Source: Amycolatopsis nalaikhensis (GTDB lineage: Bacteria; Actinomycetota; Actinomycetes; Mycobacteriales; Pseudonocardiaceae). Taken from it: 64,000 bases of DNA. The stretch spans positions 8,315,501 to 8,379,500 of the forward strand of contig NZ_CP127173.1 of the NCBI RefSeq assembly GCF_030264295.1. The letters run 5' to 3'. Position 1 is the first letter of the stretch; every line of letters begins with the position of its first letter. Under the pieces are notes generated by a model, which saw only the letters and a program-made list of their open reading frames with translations, ran no database searches and was not told the DNA's origin. Both the position numbers and the translations under genes were made by a program. This document shows, piece after piece, positions 17,581 to 26,043 of this stretch.

Positions 17581-18328
17581 GGGAACTCCCGCTATGCACG
17601 AAAGGGTGATCAGCAACGGGGTGTTACTTAAGCGGCTCCACTCCGTTCCGTCAACAACCCACCGCGATTTAGTGCGGCTCGTTCAGAAAATGCCGGACGG
17701 ACCTGGCGAAGAGCGCAAGAATTAACGTGTACGTCATGTACCACCAGGTGGAAGCCTGTGGTCCGCATGGCATACACCCCGGATGGAGCAAGGCTTCTCA
17801 CCCGGTGGACGCAGCGCCCCTGCCCACACCGGACCACGCCATCCGAAGGGTCCACTGTTTCCCGGACACCACGAACAAGTGTCGCCACAGTAAATCCGGC
17901 GGCGACGCGCGACCATTTTCGCCATTCCTTTTGCACGGCATTTCTGGCGAGTGACGCCTAATGCTCACCCGGCACTTTTACCCACAGCCGAAAGTAGGGA
18001 CGAAAAGCCCGGGCGAGCCACACCCGTCCACGCATGGGTCCACTGTGGATTCAGGGCGCGCCCGGGTTTCGCGTGCTCACACGATCCACGACCAGCGGGT
18101 ACGAACGACCCACGACAGCGCCCGTCCCGCCGGACGAGCCGGACGACGGCCGGTATTCGACCGGACACCTTCGGTATCCCAAGCTGCCCGCACAGCGCCC
18201 AGCGGTCGAAAACCTCGAACTTCGTGACAAATTTTCCTGAGACGGACCTGAAAGGCATTCGCGTACCTGTCGGTAACATTAGACGGATCGTCTATGCTTG
18301 GACTCGATGTCCAACGTGAGGGGTGGTC
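17581..18328. promoter_or_regulatory. 748-base divergent intergenic region
   Basis: It separates the PKS operon (-) from the PLP-enzyme operon (+). I found no convincing gene: the small open frames have no recognisable motif and poor start contexts. The GC content is clearly lower than in the flanking genes. Items present: GGGAG ribosome site of PKS-A just after 17580, CCACC-A-GGTGG at 17741-17751, TCCACTGTGGA at 18039-18049, and an operator-like TAGACG-GAT-CGTCTA at 18280-18294. Promoters for both operons are expected here. Confidence 0.6.
18280..18294 (+). promoter_or_regulatory. Operator-like palindrome TAGACG-N3-CGTCTA
   Basis: A perfect 6-3-6 inverted repeat 34 bases before the GTG of the threonine-synthase-like gene. 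It could be the binding site of the YheO/DauR-type regulator encoded by the second gene of the operon, or a promoter-overlapping operator for another repressor. Confidence 0.5.
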
Positions 18329-19438
18329 GTGGAGTACTGGTACACCGACGAGCGCTCGGGAACGCGCTACCCGGGTGACCCGCTGCGGTGGCGCGGCGAC
18401 GACGGCGCCCCGCTGACCGTCGAGCCGCTGGCGGGCCTGCGCCCCGGCGACGTCGACACCGGCGTCCGCTCGCTCTGGCGGTACCGGGCCGCCCTGCCCG
18501 GCGACCTGCGGCCCGTCTCGCTCGGCGAAGGCCGGACTCCGCTCGTCCCGCAGCGCTGGGGCGACGTCGAGGTCGGGTTCAAGCTCGAGTGGTTCAGCCC
18601 GACCGGCAGCTTCAAGGACCGCGGCTCGAGCGTGATGGTCTCCGCGCTGGCCGGAGCGGGCGTGACGGAACTGCTGGAGGACAGTTCGGGCAACGGCGGC
18701 TCGTCAGTCGCGGCTTACAGCGCCGCCGCCGGGATCGCGGCGACCGTGTTGGCCCCTGAGGGGACGTCGGCCGCGAAGGTGCTGCAGACCCGGGCGTACG
18801 GCGCGACGGTCGAACTGGTCCCGGGCACGCGCGACGACACGGCCGCCGAAGCCGTCCGCCGGTCCGCGCGGACGACTTACGCGAGCCACAACTGGCACCC
18901 CTTCTTCCTGCAGGGCACCAAGACGCTGGCCTACGAGCTGTGGGAGGACCTCGGCTTCCGCGCGCCGGACGCGGTCGTCACGGTGGCCGGCGCGGGCAGC
19001 CTCGTGCTCGGCTGCGACCTCGGGTTCGGCGAGCTCCTGGCGGCCGGGTCGATCACCCGGCGGCCGCGCCTGCTCGTCGCGCAGCCGCGCAACTGCTCCC
19101 CCATCGACGCGGCCGTCCACGACCGGGAGCCTCCGCCGTTCGCGCCGACGGTCGCCGAGGGCACGGCGATCCGCCACCCGGTGCGGCTCCCGGAGGTCGT
19201 CGCGGCGATCCGCCGGTCGGGCGGCGACACGGCGGCGATCGACGAGGACACCATCGCGACGGCCGCCCGCCGCCTCGCGTCAGCGGGGCTGTACGCGGAA
19301 CCGACCAGCGCGACCGCCGCCGCGGCGATCGACGTCTTCCGCGAGCGCGGCGCGATCCGGCCGGGCGAGACCACGGTCGTGGTGCTGACCGGGTCCGGGT
19401 TGAAGGCGCCGGACAAGCTGCGGGAGCTGATCGGATGA
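18329..19438 (+). CDS. Threonine-synthase-like PLP-dependent enzyme
   Basis: 369 residues, fold type II PLP enzyme. The cofactor lysine is in SPTGSFKDRGSSVM, with the substrate-binding SSGNGGSSVAAYSAAAG loop after it. The glycine-rich phosphate region near GAGSLVLGCDLGFGEL and the C-terminal VLTGSGLKAPDK match threonine synthase and related beta/gamma-replacing enzymes. The N-terminal YWYTDERSGTRYPGDPLRW resembles the short threonine-synthase form without the zinc ribbon. It could be a catabolic enzyme (threonine, diaminopropionate or a D-amino acid) rather than ThrC, since it is paired with a YheO-type regulator. GTG 18329 has GAGG 7 bases upstream; GTG 18323 is in frame. Its stop overlaps the next start (ATGA). 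Confidence 0.8.
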   Translation: MEYWYTDERSGTRYPGDPLRWRGDDGAPLTVEPLAGLRPGDVDTGVRSLWRYRAALPGDLRPVSLGEGRTPLVPQRWGDVEVGFKLEWFSPTGSFKDRGSSVMVSALAGAGVTELLEDSSGNGGSSVAAYSAAAGIAATVLAPEGTSAAKVLQTRAYGATVELVPGTRDDTAAEAVRRSARTTYASHNWHPFFLQGTKTLAYELWEDLGFRAPDAVVTVAGAGSLVLGCDLGFGELLAAGSITRRPRLLVAQPRNCSPIDAAVHDREPPPFAPTVAEGTAIRHPVRLPEVVAAIRRSGGDTAAIDEDTIATAARRLASAGLYAEPTSATAAAAIDVFRERGAIRPGETTVVVLTGSGLKAPDKLRELIG

Positions 19439-20052
19439 CCGAGGACGAGCTGCTGCTGCGCGAGGCCGAGAAGATCGCGCACGCGGTCGGCCGGATGTTC
19501 CCGGGGTTGTGCGAGGTGGTCCTGCACGACCTGCGCGACCCGGCCCACGCGGTCCGCGCGATCGAGGGCGGGCTGTCCGGCCGCGCGGTCGGCGACCCGG
19601 CGACCGAGCTGGGCCTGGCGCGCATCGCCGACCCGGGCTTCCCGGACGTGCTGCAGAACTACCCGAACCGCTTCCCGGACGGCCGCCCGGCGAAGAGCAC
19701 GTCGATCGGCATCCGCAACGCGGAAGGCGAGTACGTGGCGGCGTTGTGCCTCAACCTCGACGTGTCCCTGCTCGGTTCGGCGGCACAGGCGCTGACGCGC
19801 TTGGCCCGCACGGACGACCCGCCCCCGCTGGCGGAGACGTTGCGCGCCAGGACGAGCGACGAGCTGCGAGCACTGGTGGAGGACTACGCGACCGAGCGCG
19901 GCCACACCCCGCGAACCCTGCCGACGGCGGCGAAGAAGGAGTTGGTGCGGTCGTTGAAGGCGCGCGGGTTTCTGGAGCTGAAGAACGCCGTGCCCGCGTT
20001 GACCGACCTGCTCGGGATCTCTCGCGCCAGCGTCTACAACTACCTGCGCTGA
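19435..20052 (+). CDS. YheO/DauR-family transcriptional regulator
   Basis: 205 residues. An N-terminal YheO-like PAS domain (about 10-115) contains FPGLCEVVLHDLRDP and the conserved NYPNRFPDGRPAKSTSIGIRN loop. A C-terminal HTH (about 145-205) ends KNAVPALTDLLGISRASVYNYLR. DauR, a member of this family in Pseudomonas, represses D-arginine catabolism, and such regulators often sit beside PLP enzymes of amino-acid breakdown. Translational coupling (ATGA overlap) with the PLP enzyme strongly suggests that the pair works together, probably with the regulator sensing the substrate. Confidence 0.85.
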   Translation: MTEDELLLREAEKIAHAVGRMFPGLCEVVLHDLRDPAHAVRAIEGGLSGRAVGDPATELGLARIADPGFPDVLQNYPNRFPDGRPAKSTSIGIRNAEGEYVAALCLNLDVSLLGSAAQALTRLARTDDPPPLAETLRARTSDELRALVEDYATERGHTPRTLPTAAKKELVRSLKARGFLELKNAVPALTDLLGISRASVYNYLR

Positions 20053-20069
20053 GTCAGTCGCACTGACGT

Positions 20070-20090
20070 GGGTCACCCGGTCGGTGACCC
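20070..20090 (+). terminator. Hairpin GGGTCACC-N5-GGTGACCC after the regulator gene
   Basis: An 8-bp perfect stem with a 5-base loop lies 18 bases after the DauR-like stop and about 55 bases before the helicase gene. It has no U tract, as is common in high-GC actinomycetes. It may be a terminator or an operator for the helicase gene. Confidence 0.45.
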
Positions 20091-20143
20091 GCTGTGACGG
20101 AGATGGCGTACAGTGACCCCTGCCACAGACGTGAGGGGGACTC

Positions 20144-23100
20144 ATGCAGCGGGACGACTCTGCGCGCACCGTGGGGTTTTGGCGTGCGGTCGAGATGCTC
20201 AGCCCGTCCACCGTGCCGAAGGTCGAACGCGGCGGACGCGACGCCGAACAGCGGGTGTTCGACCTCGACGCCGACGAGATCACGCCGTGGGAGCGGGGGC
20301 ACCCCCTCACCGCCGAGCCCCTGCCCGCTCACCTCGCCTGGCAGTTCACGGTCTACGGCGGCATGTACGACCTCTCGTCGATCCGCGACGCTCTTTCGCG
20401 TGCGTTCGGGGACGACGACAAGCCCGCCGAAGCGCGGAAGGGCGGCTATGCCGCTCTGTTCGCGCTTTCGGTCGACGCGGACGGCTTCGTGGTCGAAAAC
20501 TCCGGGACGTTGTCGACGTGCGCCTGGGCTCTCGGCAGGCTCGGCGACCCCGGACCGGGCTCGCCGAGTTGGCTCGACGGTTTCGAACGCGAGAACCAGG
20601 CCTTCGCGGCCGGCCTCGACCGGCTGGCGCCCCCGAAACCCGAGACGGATTCGCCGCCGGGGCCGGGTTCGGCGGTGCGGGCGCTCGGCGAACACGCGAA
20701 GAAAGCGGCCATCGACGCGGCCGGCGCCGGGGCGAAGGCCACGGGTGCGGCGGTCACCACGGCCGCGGCCGCCGCCGTGGGGTCGGTCGCCGGCCCGGTC
20801 GTCGGCGGCATCGCCGGTGCGGTCGCCGGCACTTTCGCCGAGAAGCTGCTGACTCTTCCGAAGAAGGAAGCCGTGGCCCCCGCCGACGGGAGCACCGAGC
20901 CGCGGGCGCCCCGGTTCTCGCTCACCGCGGAGGCCCTCCACGAATTCGCCGCCGAACTCGCCGCGGCGCTGGGCGTCGCCGACGTCCTGGCCCCACAGGG
21001 AATCCGCATCCAGTGCACGAAGGTCCGCGTCAAGAACTCCGCCGAAGCGGCCGACCAGACCTTCTTGAACAGCTTCATCGCCGACGACCTCGCGAAGATC
21101 GAACGAGCGGTCCGGCGCGACGACATCGGGATCGGGCTCCGGAGCTACCTGGAAAGCGGCTCTTCGGCTCGGCACGTCGAGCGCATCGATGTCCGCGACC
21201 GGCCGCATGCGGTGATCGAGGGAGTCGAACCGCCGGCCCAGCCGACCGGGCGCTGGCCCGGAGCGGTCACCAAGCCGTTGGTGCTGAGCCAGCAGTTCGC
21301 GGTCGACCGCATCATGGCCGATCTCGGGGACGGTGCCGGGGTGTTCGCGGTCAACGGGCCTCCCGGTACCGGCAAGACCACCCTGCTCCGGGACGTCATC
21401 GCCGCGATCGTCGTCACCCGGGCCCGTGCGCTGGCGAACCTGTCGAACCCGGCCGACGCGTTCACCGGCGAGATCGAGCGGGTGAAGATCAACGACCGGT
21501 ATTCCGTGCCGGTCCGTCGCCTGGCCGCCTCGGTGACCGGAGCCGAAATCCTGGTCGCCACGGCGGGGAACACCGCCGCCGCCAACGTCACCGCCGAGAT
21601 CCCGGGCCTCGCGGCCGTGGCCGGCGCCGAGGCCGACGCGACCGCTGCCGACTACTTCACCGACCTCGCCTCCCACGTCCTCGACGCCCCGGCGTGGGGG
21701 TTGCTGGCCGCCACGCTCGGCAGCCGGAAGAACTGCGGCGTGTTCGCCAAACGGTTCTGGTGGGGCGACGAAGCCGGTCGTGCCCGTGCCTCCGCGGACA
21801 GCGGACCGCCCGCCGAAGACGTCCAGGGGATGCAGAAGATCCTCCGCCGCGCCCGCGACGAACCCAGCGCTGCCGGGACCTGGCAGGAGGCGGTGACGCG
21901 GTTCCGGGACGCCGAGGCACTCGTCACGAGGCTGGCGGCAGAACGCGCCGAGGTGGCGCGTGCCTTGCGGGAACGGCCGGACATCGAACGCGGGCTCCGC
22001 GCGGCCGACGCGGCTCTGGTTCAGCTCCGGCACCAGGAAACCGCCCTGCGGGACCAGTCCGCGCGGATCCACCACGGTCACGCCGCGGCCTCGGCCGAAC
22101 TGCGGCGCGCCGCGACCGCGCACCACGACCACCGCGGGGACAAGCCCGGTTTCTGGGTTTCCCTGTCGACGTTGTTCCGGGCCGGGCGCGAGTGGGACGC
22201 CGAACACCGACGCCTCAAAGCCGCCCGTGACCAGGCGGAGCACGTGCTCGGCCAGTGGACCGCGGCACTTCACCAGCTGAACGCCGAAGGTGCCGCACTG
22301 ACGGCTCGGCTCCAGGAACAGACTGCCGCCCGAGACCACGCCGCCGCCGTGCTCGCCACGGTCACCACCGCGCTCGCGGAAGCACGGGATCGGTGGCCCG
22401 GCTGCCTTCCCGAACCGCCGGCGCCCGGCGCCGACCAGGACGCGTTCCAGCTGGGCACGCCCTGGGCCGACCCCGAGTTCACGGCCGCTCGCAACCGGGT
22501 CACGCTCGAAGCCCTCCGGCTGCACAAAGAATTCGTCGTCAGGGCCGGAGCGCCGATGCGCGACAACCTGACTGCCGCCGAGGCGGTGCTCAGCGGGAAC
22601 CCCGCCCTCACCGACCCCGCGCTGCTCGCCGTCTGGCAAACGCTGTTCCTCGTGGTGCCGGTGATCTCCACGACGTTCGCGTCCCTGCCCCGGCTCTTCG
22701 GTCGATTGGGACGCGAGGCACTGGGCTGGTTGTTCGTCGACGAAGCGGGCCAGGCGGCGCCCCAGCAGGTCGCCGGAGGCCTCTGGCGTGCTCGCCGTGC
22801 CGTGATCGTGGGCGATCCGCAGCAGCTGGAGCCGATCGTCACCTTGCCTTCGACAGCGCAGCGAGCCCTGTTGAAGCGCTATGAAGTCGCCGAAGAGTGG
22901 CTGCCGGATGCCGTGTCGGCCCAGCGCGTCGCCGATCGCCTCAACAGGTACGGCACGTTCCTGCCCGATCCCGTCGGCGAGGGTTCGACCTGGGTCGGTG
23001 CACCGTTGCGCGTGCACCGAAGGTGCGATCGGCCGATGTTCGAAATCTCGAACCAGATCGCCTATGGCGGCACCCTCATGGTCTACGGCACCGGGCCGCG

Positions 23101-23554
23101 ACCGGACTACCCCGATCGGAACCGGTGGATCGACGTCCCCTCGGGCCAGTCCAGCACCAACTGGATCCCCGCCGAAGGCGAGGCGCTGGCCCAGCTGCTG
23201 GAGGAGTTGCGCGCGCACGGGGTGGACGCTCGTGACATCCGGATCGTCAGCCCGTTCCGCGCGGTCGTCAGCGGCGCGAAACAGGTGGCGAGGCGGGCGT
23301 TCGGCGACCGGTTCGCGCGCACGAACGTCGGCACCGTCCACACGGTGCAGGGTCAGGAGGCCGACGTCGTCGTCCTGGTGCTGGGCAGTGCCGCGAACAG
23401 CGAACGAGCCCGTCGGTGGGCCGCGGAAACGCCCAACCTGCTCAACGTCGCGGTCTCGAGGGCGAAGCGTCGTCTGTACGTGATCGGCGATCGGAAGCGG
23501 TGGCGGAACCAGCGGTACTTCGACGTCCTCGCCGCTGCCTTGCCGGAACGCTGA
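20144..23554 (+). CDS. UPF1/DNA2-like superfamily 1 helicase with novel N-terminal region
   Basis: 1136 residues from ATG 20144 with GAGGGGGA just upstream. Walker A (NGPPGTGKTTLLRD) is near 405. Walker B/DEAG (LFVDEAGQAAPQQ) is near 863, followed by the GDPQQLEPI motif III. The last third has motif V/VI elements VHTVQGQEADVVVLVLG (about 1065) and LLNVAVSRAKRRLYVIGDRKRW (about 1100), so it is an active AAA_11/AAA_12-type ATPase. Between A and B is a long, Ala/Arg/Glu-rich probable coiled coil (about 570-690). The first 300 residues match no family I recognise and include a Gly/Ala-rich hydrophobic stretch near 200-235. It is a single gene. Housekeeping RNA/DNA remodelling or phage defence are both open. 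Confidence 0.8.
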   Translation: MQRDDSARTVGFWRAVEMLSPSTVPKVERGGRDAEQRVFDLDADEITPWERGHPLTAEPLPAHLAWQFTVYGGMYDLSSIRDALSRAFGDDDKPAEARKGGYAALFALSVDADGFVVENSGTLSTCAWALGRLGDPGPGSPSWLDGFERENQAFAAGLDRLAPPKPETDSPPGPGSAVRALGEHAKKAAIDAAGAGAKATGAAVTTAAAAAVGSVAGPVVGGIAGAVAGTFAEKLLTLPKKEAVAPADGSTEPRAPRFSLTAEALHEFAAELAAALGVADVLAPQGIRIQCTKVRVKNSAEAADQTFLNSFIADDLAKIERAVRRDDIGIGLRSYLESGSSARHVERIDVRDRPHAVIEGVEPPAQPTGRWPGAVTKPLVLSQQFAVDRIMADLGDGAGVFAVNGPPGTGKTTLLRDVIAAIVVTRARALANLSNPADAFTGEIERVKINDRYSVPVRRLAASVTGAEILVATAGNTAAANVTAEIPGLAAVAGAEADATAADYFTDLASHVLDAPAWGLLAATLGSRKNCGVFAKRFWWGDEAGRARASADSGPPAEDVQGMQKILRRARDEPSAAGTWQEAVTRFRDAEALVTRLAAERAEVARALRERPDIERGLRAADAALVQLRHQETALRDQSARIHHGHAAASAELRRAATAHHDHRGDKPGFWVSLSTLFRAGREWDAEHRRLKAARDQAEHVLGQWTAALHQLNAEGAALTARLQEQTAARDHAAAVLATVTTALAEARDRWPGCLPEPPAPGADQDAFQLGTPWADPEFTAARNRVTLEALRLHKEFVVRAGAPMRDNLTAAEAVLSGNPALTDPALLAVWQTLFLVVPVISTTFASLPRLFGRLGREALGWLFVDEAGQAAPQQVAGGLWRARRAVIVGDPQQLEPIVTLPSTAQRALLKRYEVAEEWLPDAVSAQRVADRLNRYGTFLPDPVGEGSTWVGAPLRVHRRCDRPMFEISNQIAYGGTLMVYGTGPRPDYPDRNRWIDVPSGQSSTNWIPAEGEALAQLLEELRAHGVDARDIRIVSPFRAVVSGAKQVARRAFGDRFARTNVGTVHTVQGQEADVVVLVLGSAANSERARRWAAETPNLLNVAVSRAKRRLYVIGDRKRWRNQRYFDVLAAALPER

Positions 23555-23555
23555 G

Positions 23556-24461
23556 TCAGAAGATCGACCAGCCGGTCAGCGTGGTGAACCGGTCCAAGGC
23601 GGACACCCCCGCCACGGAGTTCCCCCGCGCGTCCAACCCAGGACTCCACACGCAGACAGCACACCGCCCCGGCACGATCGCGACGATCCCGCCGCCCACC
23701 CCGCTCTTCCCCGGCAACCCGACGCGGTAGGCGAACTCCCCCGCCGCGTCGTAGGTGCCGCACGTCAGCATCACCGCGTTGATGCGCTTCGCCGCGCTCA
23801 GCCCCAGCAGGCGGGTTCCGTCGTTGCGGACTCCGTGGCGGGCCAGGAACACCGCCGAGCGGGCGACGTCCGCGCAGCTCATCGCGATCGAACACTGGCG
23901 GACGTACTGGTCGAGCACCGCGGGCACCGGGTGGCGCATGTTGCCGTAGGACGCCATGAAGTACGCCAGTGCCCGGTTGCGGTCCGCGTGCCCCGCCTCC
24001 GAGGCCGCCACCTCGGGGTCGACCGCGATCTCCGGCCGTCCGCTCTCCTCGCGCAGGAACGCCAGCAACGCGTCCGCCGCGTCGCCGTGGCGGGCCAGCT
24101 CGTCCGTCACCACCAGGGCTCCCGCGTTGATGAACGGGTTGCGCGGGATGCCGTCCTCGTGTTCCAGCTGGACCAGCGAGTTGAACGGGTCGCCTGACGG
24201 CTCACGGCCCACCCGGGCCCACACGCCGTCGCCGCGGGAGAGGACCAGCGCCAGCGTGAACACTTTGGACATGCTCTGCACCGAGAACGGGCGCTCCCAG
24301 TCGCCGACGCCGTGCACCGCACCGTCCACTTCGGCCACCGCCATGCCGAACTGCCGCGGCCGCACCCGGGCCAGGGCGGGGATGTAGTCCGCGACGGCGC
24401 CGCGGCCGACCTCCGGCGCGACGTCGTCGGCGATCCGGTCCAGCAGCGCCGCGAGGTCCAC
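23556..24461 (-). CDS. glsA: Glutaminase
   Basis: 301 residues, the usual length for the GlsA (serine-dependent, beta-lactamase-like fold) glutaminases, which convert glutamine to glutamate and ammonia in the cytoplasm. Signature blocks: PFSVQSMSKVFTLAL (Ser-x-x-Lys pair), RNPFINAGALVVTDEL, NRALAYFMASYGNM, and the C-terminal GLPGKSGVGGGIVAIVPG. No STAS tail is present. The gene converges on the helicase gene with a single base between the two stops. It starts with GTG and shares a divergent promoter region with the amino-acid permease. Confidence 0.94.
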   Translation of the reverse strand: MDLAALLDRIADDVAPEVGRGAVADYIPALARVRPRQFGMAVAEVDGAVHGVGDWERPFSVQSMSKVFTLALVLSRGDGVWARVGREPSGDPFNSLVQLEHEDGIPRNPFINAGALVVTDELARHGDAADALLAFLREESGRPEIAVDPEVAASEAGHADRNRALAYFMASYGNMRHPVPAVLDQYVRQCSIAMSCADVARSAVFLARHGVRNDGTRLLGLSAAKRINAVMLTCGTYDAAGEFAYRVGLPGKSGVGGGIVAIVPGRCAVCVWSPGLDARGNSVAGVSALDRFTTLTGWSIF

Positions 24462-24620
24462 GGCCGTAGCCTAGAAGCCGCCTCCGGCCGGGTCGCGGGC
24501 GGCCCTGTCAAATCGAAACCGGGAAATACCGGGAAAACCACCGCCGTGATCTCCCGCACACCTTAAGTCTTCCTTAGTGTGCTTGGTGACTTGCCGCACA
24601 AGCTCTAGCGTCCGTGGACC
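24462..24620. promoter_or_regulatory. Divergent promoter region, glutaminase / amino-acid permease
   Basis: 159 bases between divergent starts. It has a short tandem ACCGGGAAAT/ACCGGGAAAA (24518-24539) and an AT-richer stretch (cttaagtcttccttagtg) before the permease. Joint regulation by nitrogen status is plausible but not shown by any site I can name. Confidence 0.45.
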
Positions 24621-26012
24621 ATGGATTCCTCGCTGCTCACCGAAAAAGGTGAAAGCTACTCGAAAGCGCTGGGCAACCGCCAAGTGCAGATGATCGCCAT
24701 CGGCGGCGCGATCGGCGTCGGGCTCTTCCTCGGCGCCGGCGGCAAGCTCCACCAGGTCGGCCCGTCACTGATCCTCTCCTACGCGATCTGCGGGGTGGCG
24801 GCCTACTTCGTGATGCGCGCCCTCGGCGAGCTCGTCCTGCACGAGCCGAGCTCGGGCAGCTTCGTCACCTACGCGCGGAAGTTCATCGGACCGTGGGCCG
24901 GCTTCGCCTCCGGCTGGATGTACTGGGTGAACTGGGCGATGACCGGCATCGCGGAGATCACCGCGGTGGCGATCTACGTGCACAAGTGGCTGCCGGACGT
25001 GCCGCAGTGGATCACCGCGCTCGTCGCCCTCGGCGTGCTGCTCGCGGTGAACCTGCTGAGCGTCAAGCTGTTCGGCGAGCTGGAGTTCTGGTTCTCCGTG
25101 GTCAAGGTGCTGGCCATCGTGGTCTTCCTGGTCACCGCGATCGGCCTGGTGATCGGCAGCGCGGACATCGGCGGCACGCCCGCCGGCGTGCACAACCTGA
25201 CCGACCACAGTGGATTCTTCCCGGCCGGCATCGGCATCGCGCTGATGACGCTGCAGGCGGTCATCTTCGCCTACTCGGCCATCGAGGTCGTCGGCATCGC
25301 GGCCGGCGAGACCAAGGACGCCCGCAAGGTGCTGCCGAAGGCGATCAACGGCGTCGTGTGGCGGATCGGCGTGTTCTACGTCGGGTCCGTGCTGATGCTG
25401 GCGATGCTGCTGCCCTGGCCGTTCTACAACGGCGACGAAAGCCCCTTCGTGACCGTCTTCTCGCGGCTGGGCATCCCGGGCATCGGCGACGTCATGAACG
25501 CCGTCGTGCTCACCGCCGCCCTCTCCAGCGTCAACTCCGGCCTCTACTCCACCGGCCGGATCCTGCGCTCGCTGGCCGAGAAGGGCGAAGCGCCGTCGTT
25601 CGTCAGCCGGATGAGCAGCAGGCACGTGCCCTACGGCGGCATCCTCTTCACCTCGGTCGCCTACCTCTTCGGCGTGGTGCTCAACTACCTCGTGCCGAAG
25701 GAGGCGTTCGACATCGCCATCGCGATCGCCTCGCTCGGGGTGATCACGACGTGGGCGACGCTGGTGTTCTGCCAGATGCGGCTGCGCCAGGCCGCGCTGC
25801 GCGGCGAGCTGGAACGGCCCTCCTACCGGATGCCGTGGGCGCCGTACTCGGGCTGGGCGACGCTCGCGTTCCTGGCGCTGGTCGTGGTGCTGATGGGCTT
25901 CTCCGACGGCGCCGAGAAGATCGCGTTCTACTCGATCCCGGTGCTGGCCGTGGTGCTGGCGGTCGGCTGGCGCGTCATCGCGAAACGGCGGGAACGCACC
26001 CCGCTCGGGTAG
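24621..26012 (+). CDS. APC-family amino-acid permease (AnsP/CycA-like)
   Basis: 463 residues, 12 predicted TM segments. The APC amino-acid transporter signature is in TM1 (MIAIGGAIGVGLFLGAGGKL), with the conserved VMRALGELVLHEPSSGSFVTYA and FWFSVVKV segments and the FAYSAIEVVGIAAGETKDARK loop. It belongs with the proton-coupled asparagine/GABA/D-alanine-type permeases. Because it is divergent from glutaminase, uptake of asparagine or glutamine is a reasonable guess; the sequence alone does not fix the substrate. Confidence 0.88.
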   Translation: MDSSLLTEKGESYSKALGNRQVQMIAIGGAIGVGLFLGAGGKLHQVGPSLILSYAICGVAAYFVMRALGELVLHEPSSGSFVTYARKFIGPWAGFASGWMYWVNWAMTGIAEITAVAIYVHKWLPDVPQWITALVALGVLLAVNLLSVKLFGELEFWFSVVKVLAIVVFLVTAIGLVIGSADIGGTPAGVHNLTDHSGFFPAGIGIALMTLQAVIFAYSAIEVVGIAAGETKDARKVLPKAINGVVWRIGVFYVGSVLMLAMLLPWPFYNGDESPFVTVFSRLGIPGIGDVMNAVVLTAALSSVNSGLYSTGRILRSLAEKGEAPSFVSRMSSRHVPYGGILFTSVAYLFGVVLNYLVPKEAFDIAIAIASLGVITTWATLVFCQMRLRQAALRGELERPSYRMPWAPYSGWATLAFLALVVVLMGFSDGAEKIAFYSIPVLAVVLAVGWRVIAKRRERTPLG

Positions 26013-26043
26013 CGGCCCGGCCGCGGGCGGGCATACTCAGCGG

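Noticed and set aside
13072..17631. A 4.5-kb open frame on the plus strand opposite PKS-A
   Set aside because: It is antisense to a gene with full KS, AT, ACP and KR motifs. The translation is Arg/His/Pro/Gln-rich without domains, a known shadow effect of GC-rich third codon positions.
17955..18320. Small open frames (up to about 120 codons) in the 17.6-18.3 kb gap
   Set aside because: Overlapping frames on both strands, no ribosome site or motif, and they cross the operator-like palindrome. I consider the gap regulatory.
20054..23341. A 3.3-kb open frame on the minus strand opposite the helicase
   Set aside because: The helicase on the plus strand has ordered SF1 motifs. The opposite frame has none.
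24518..24539. ACCGGGAAAT/ACCGGGAAAA tandem as an iteron or CRISPR-like unit
   Set aside because: Only two short units with no spacers and no associated genes.
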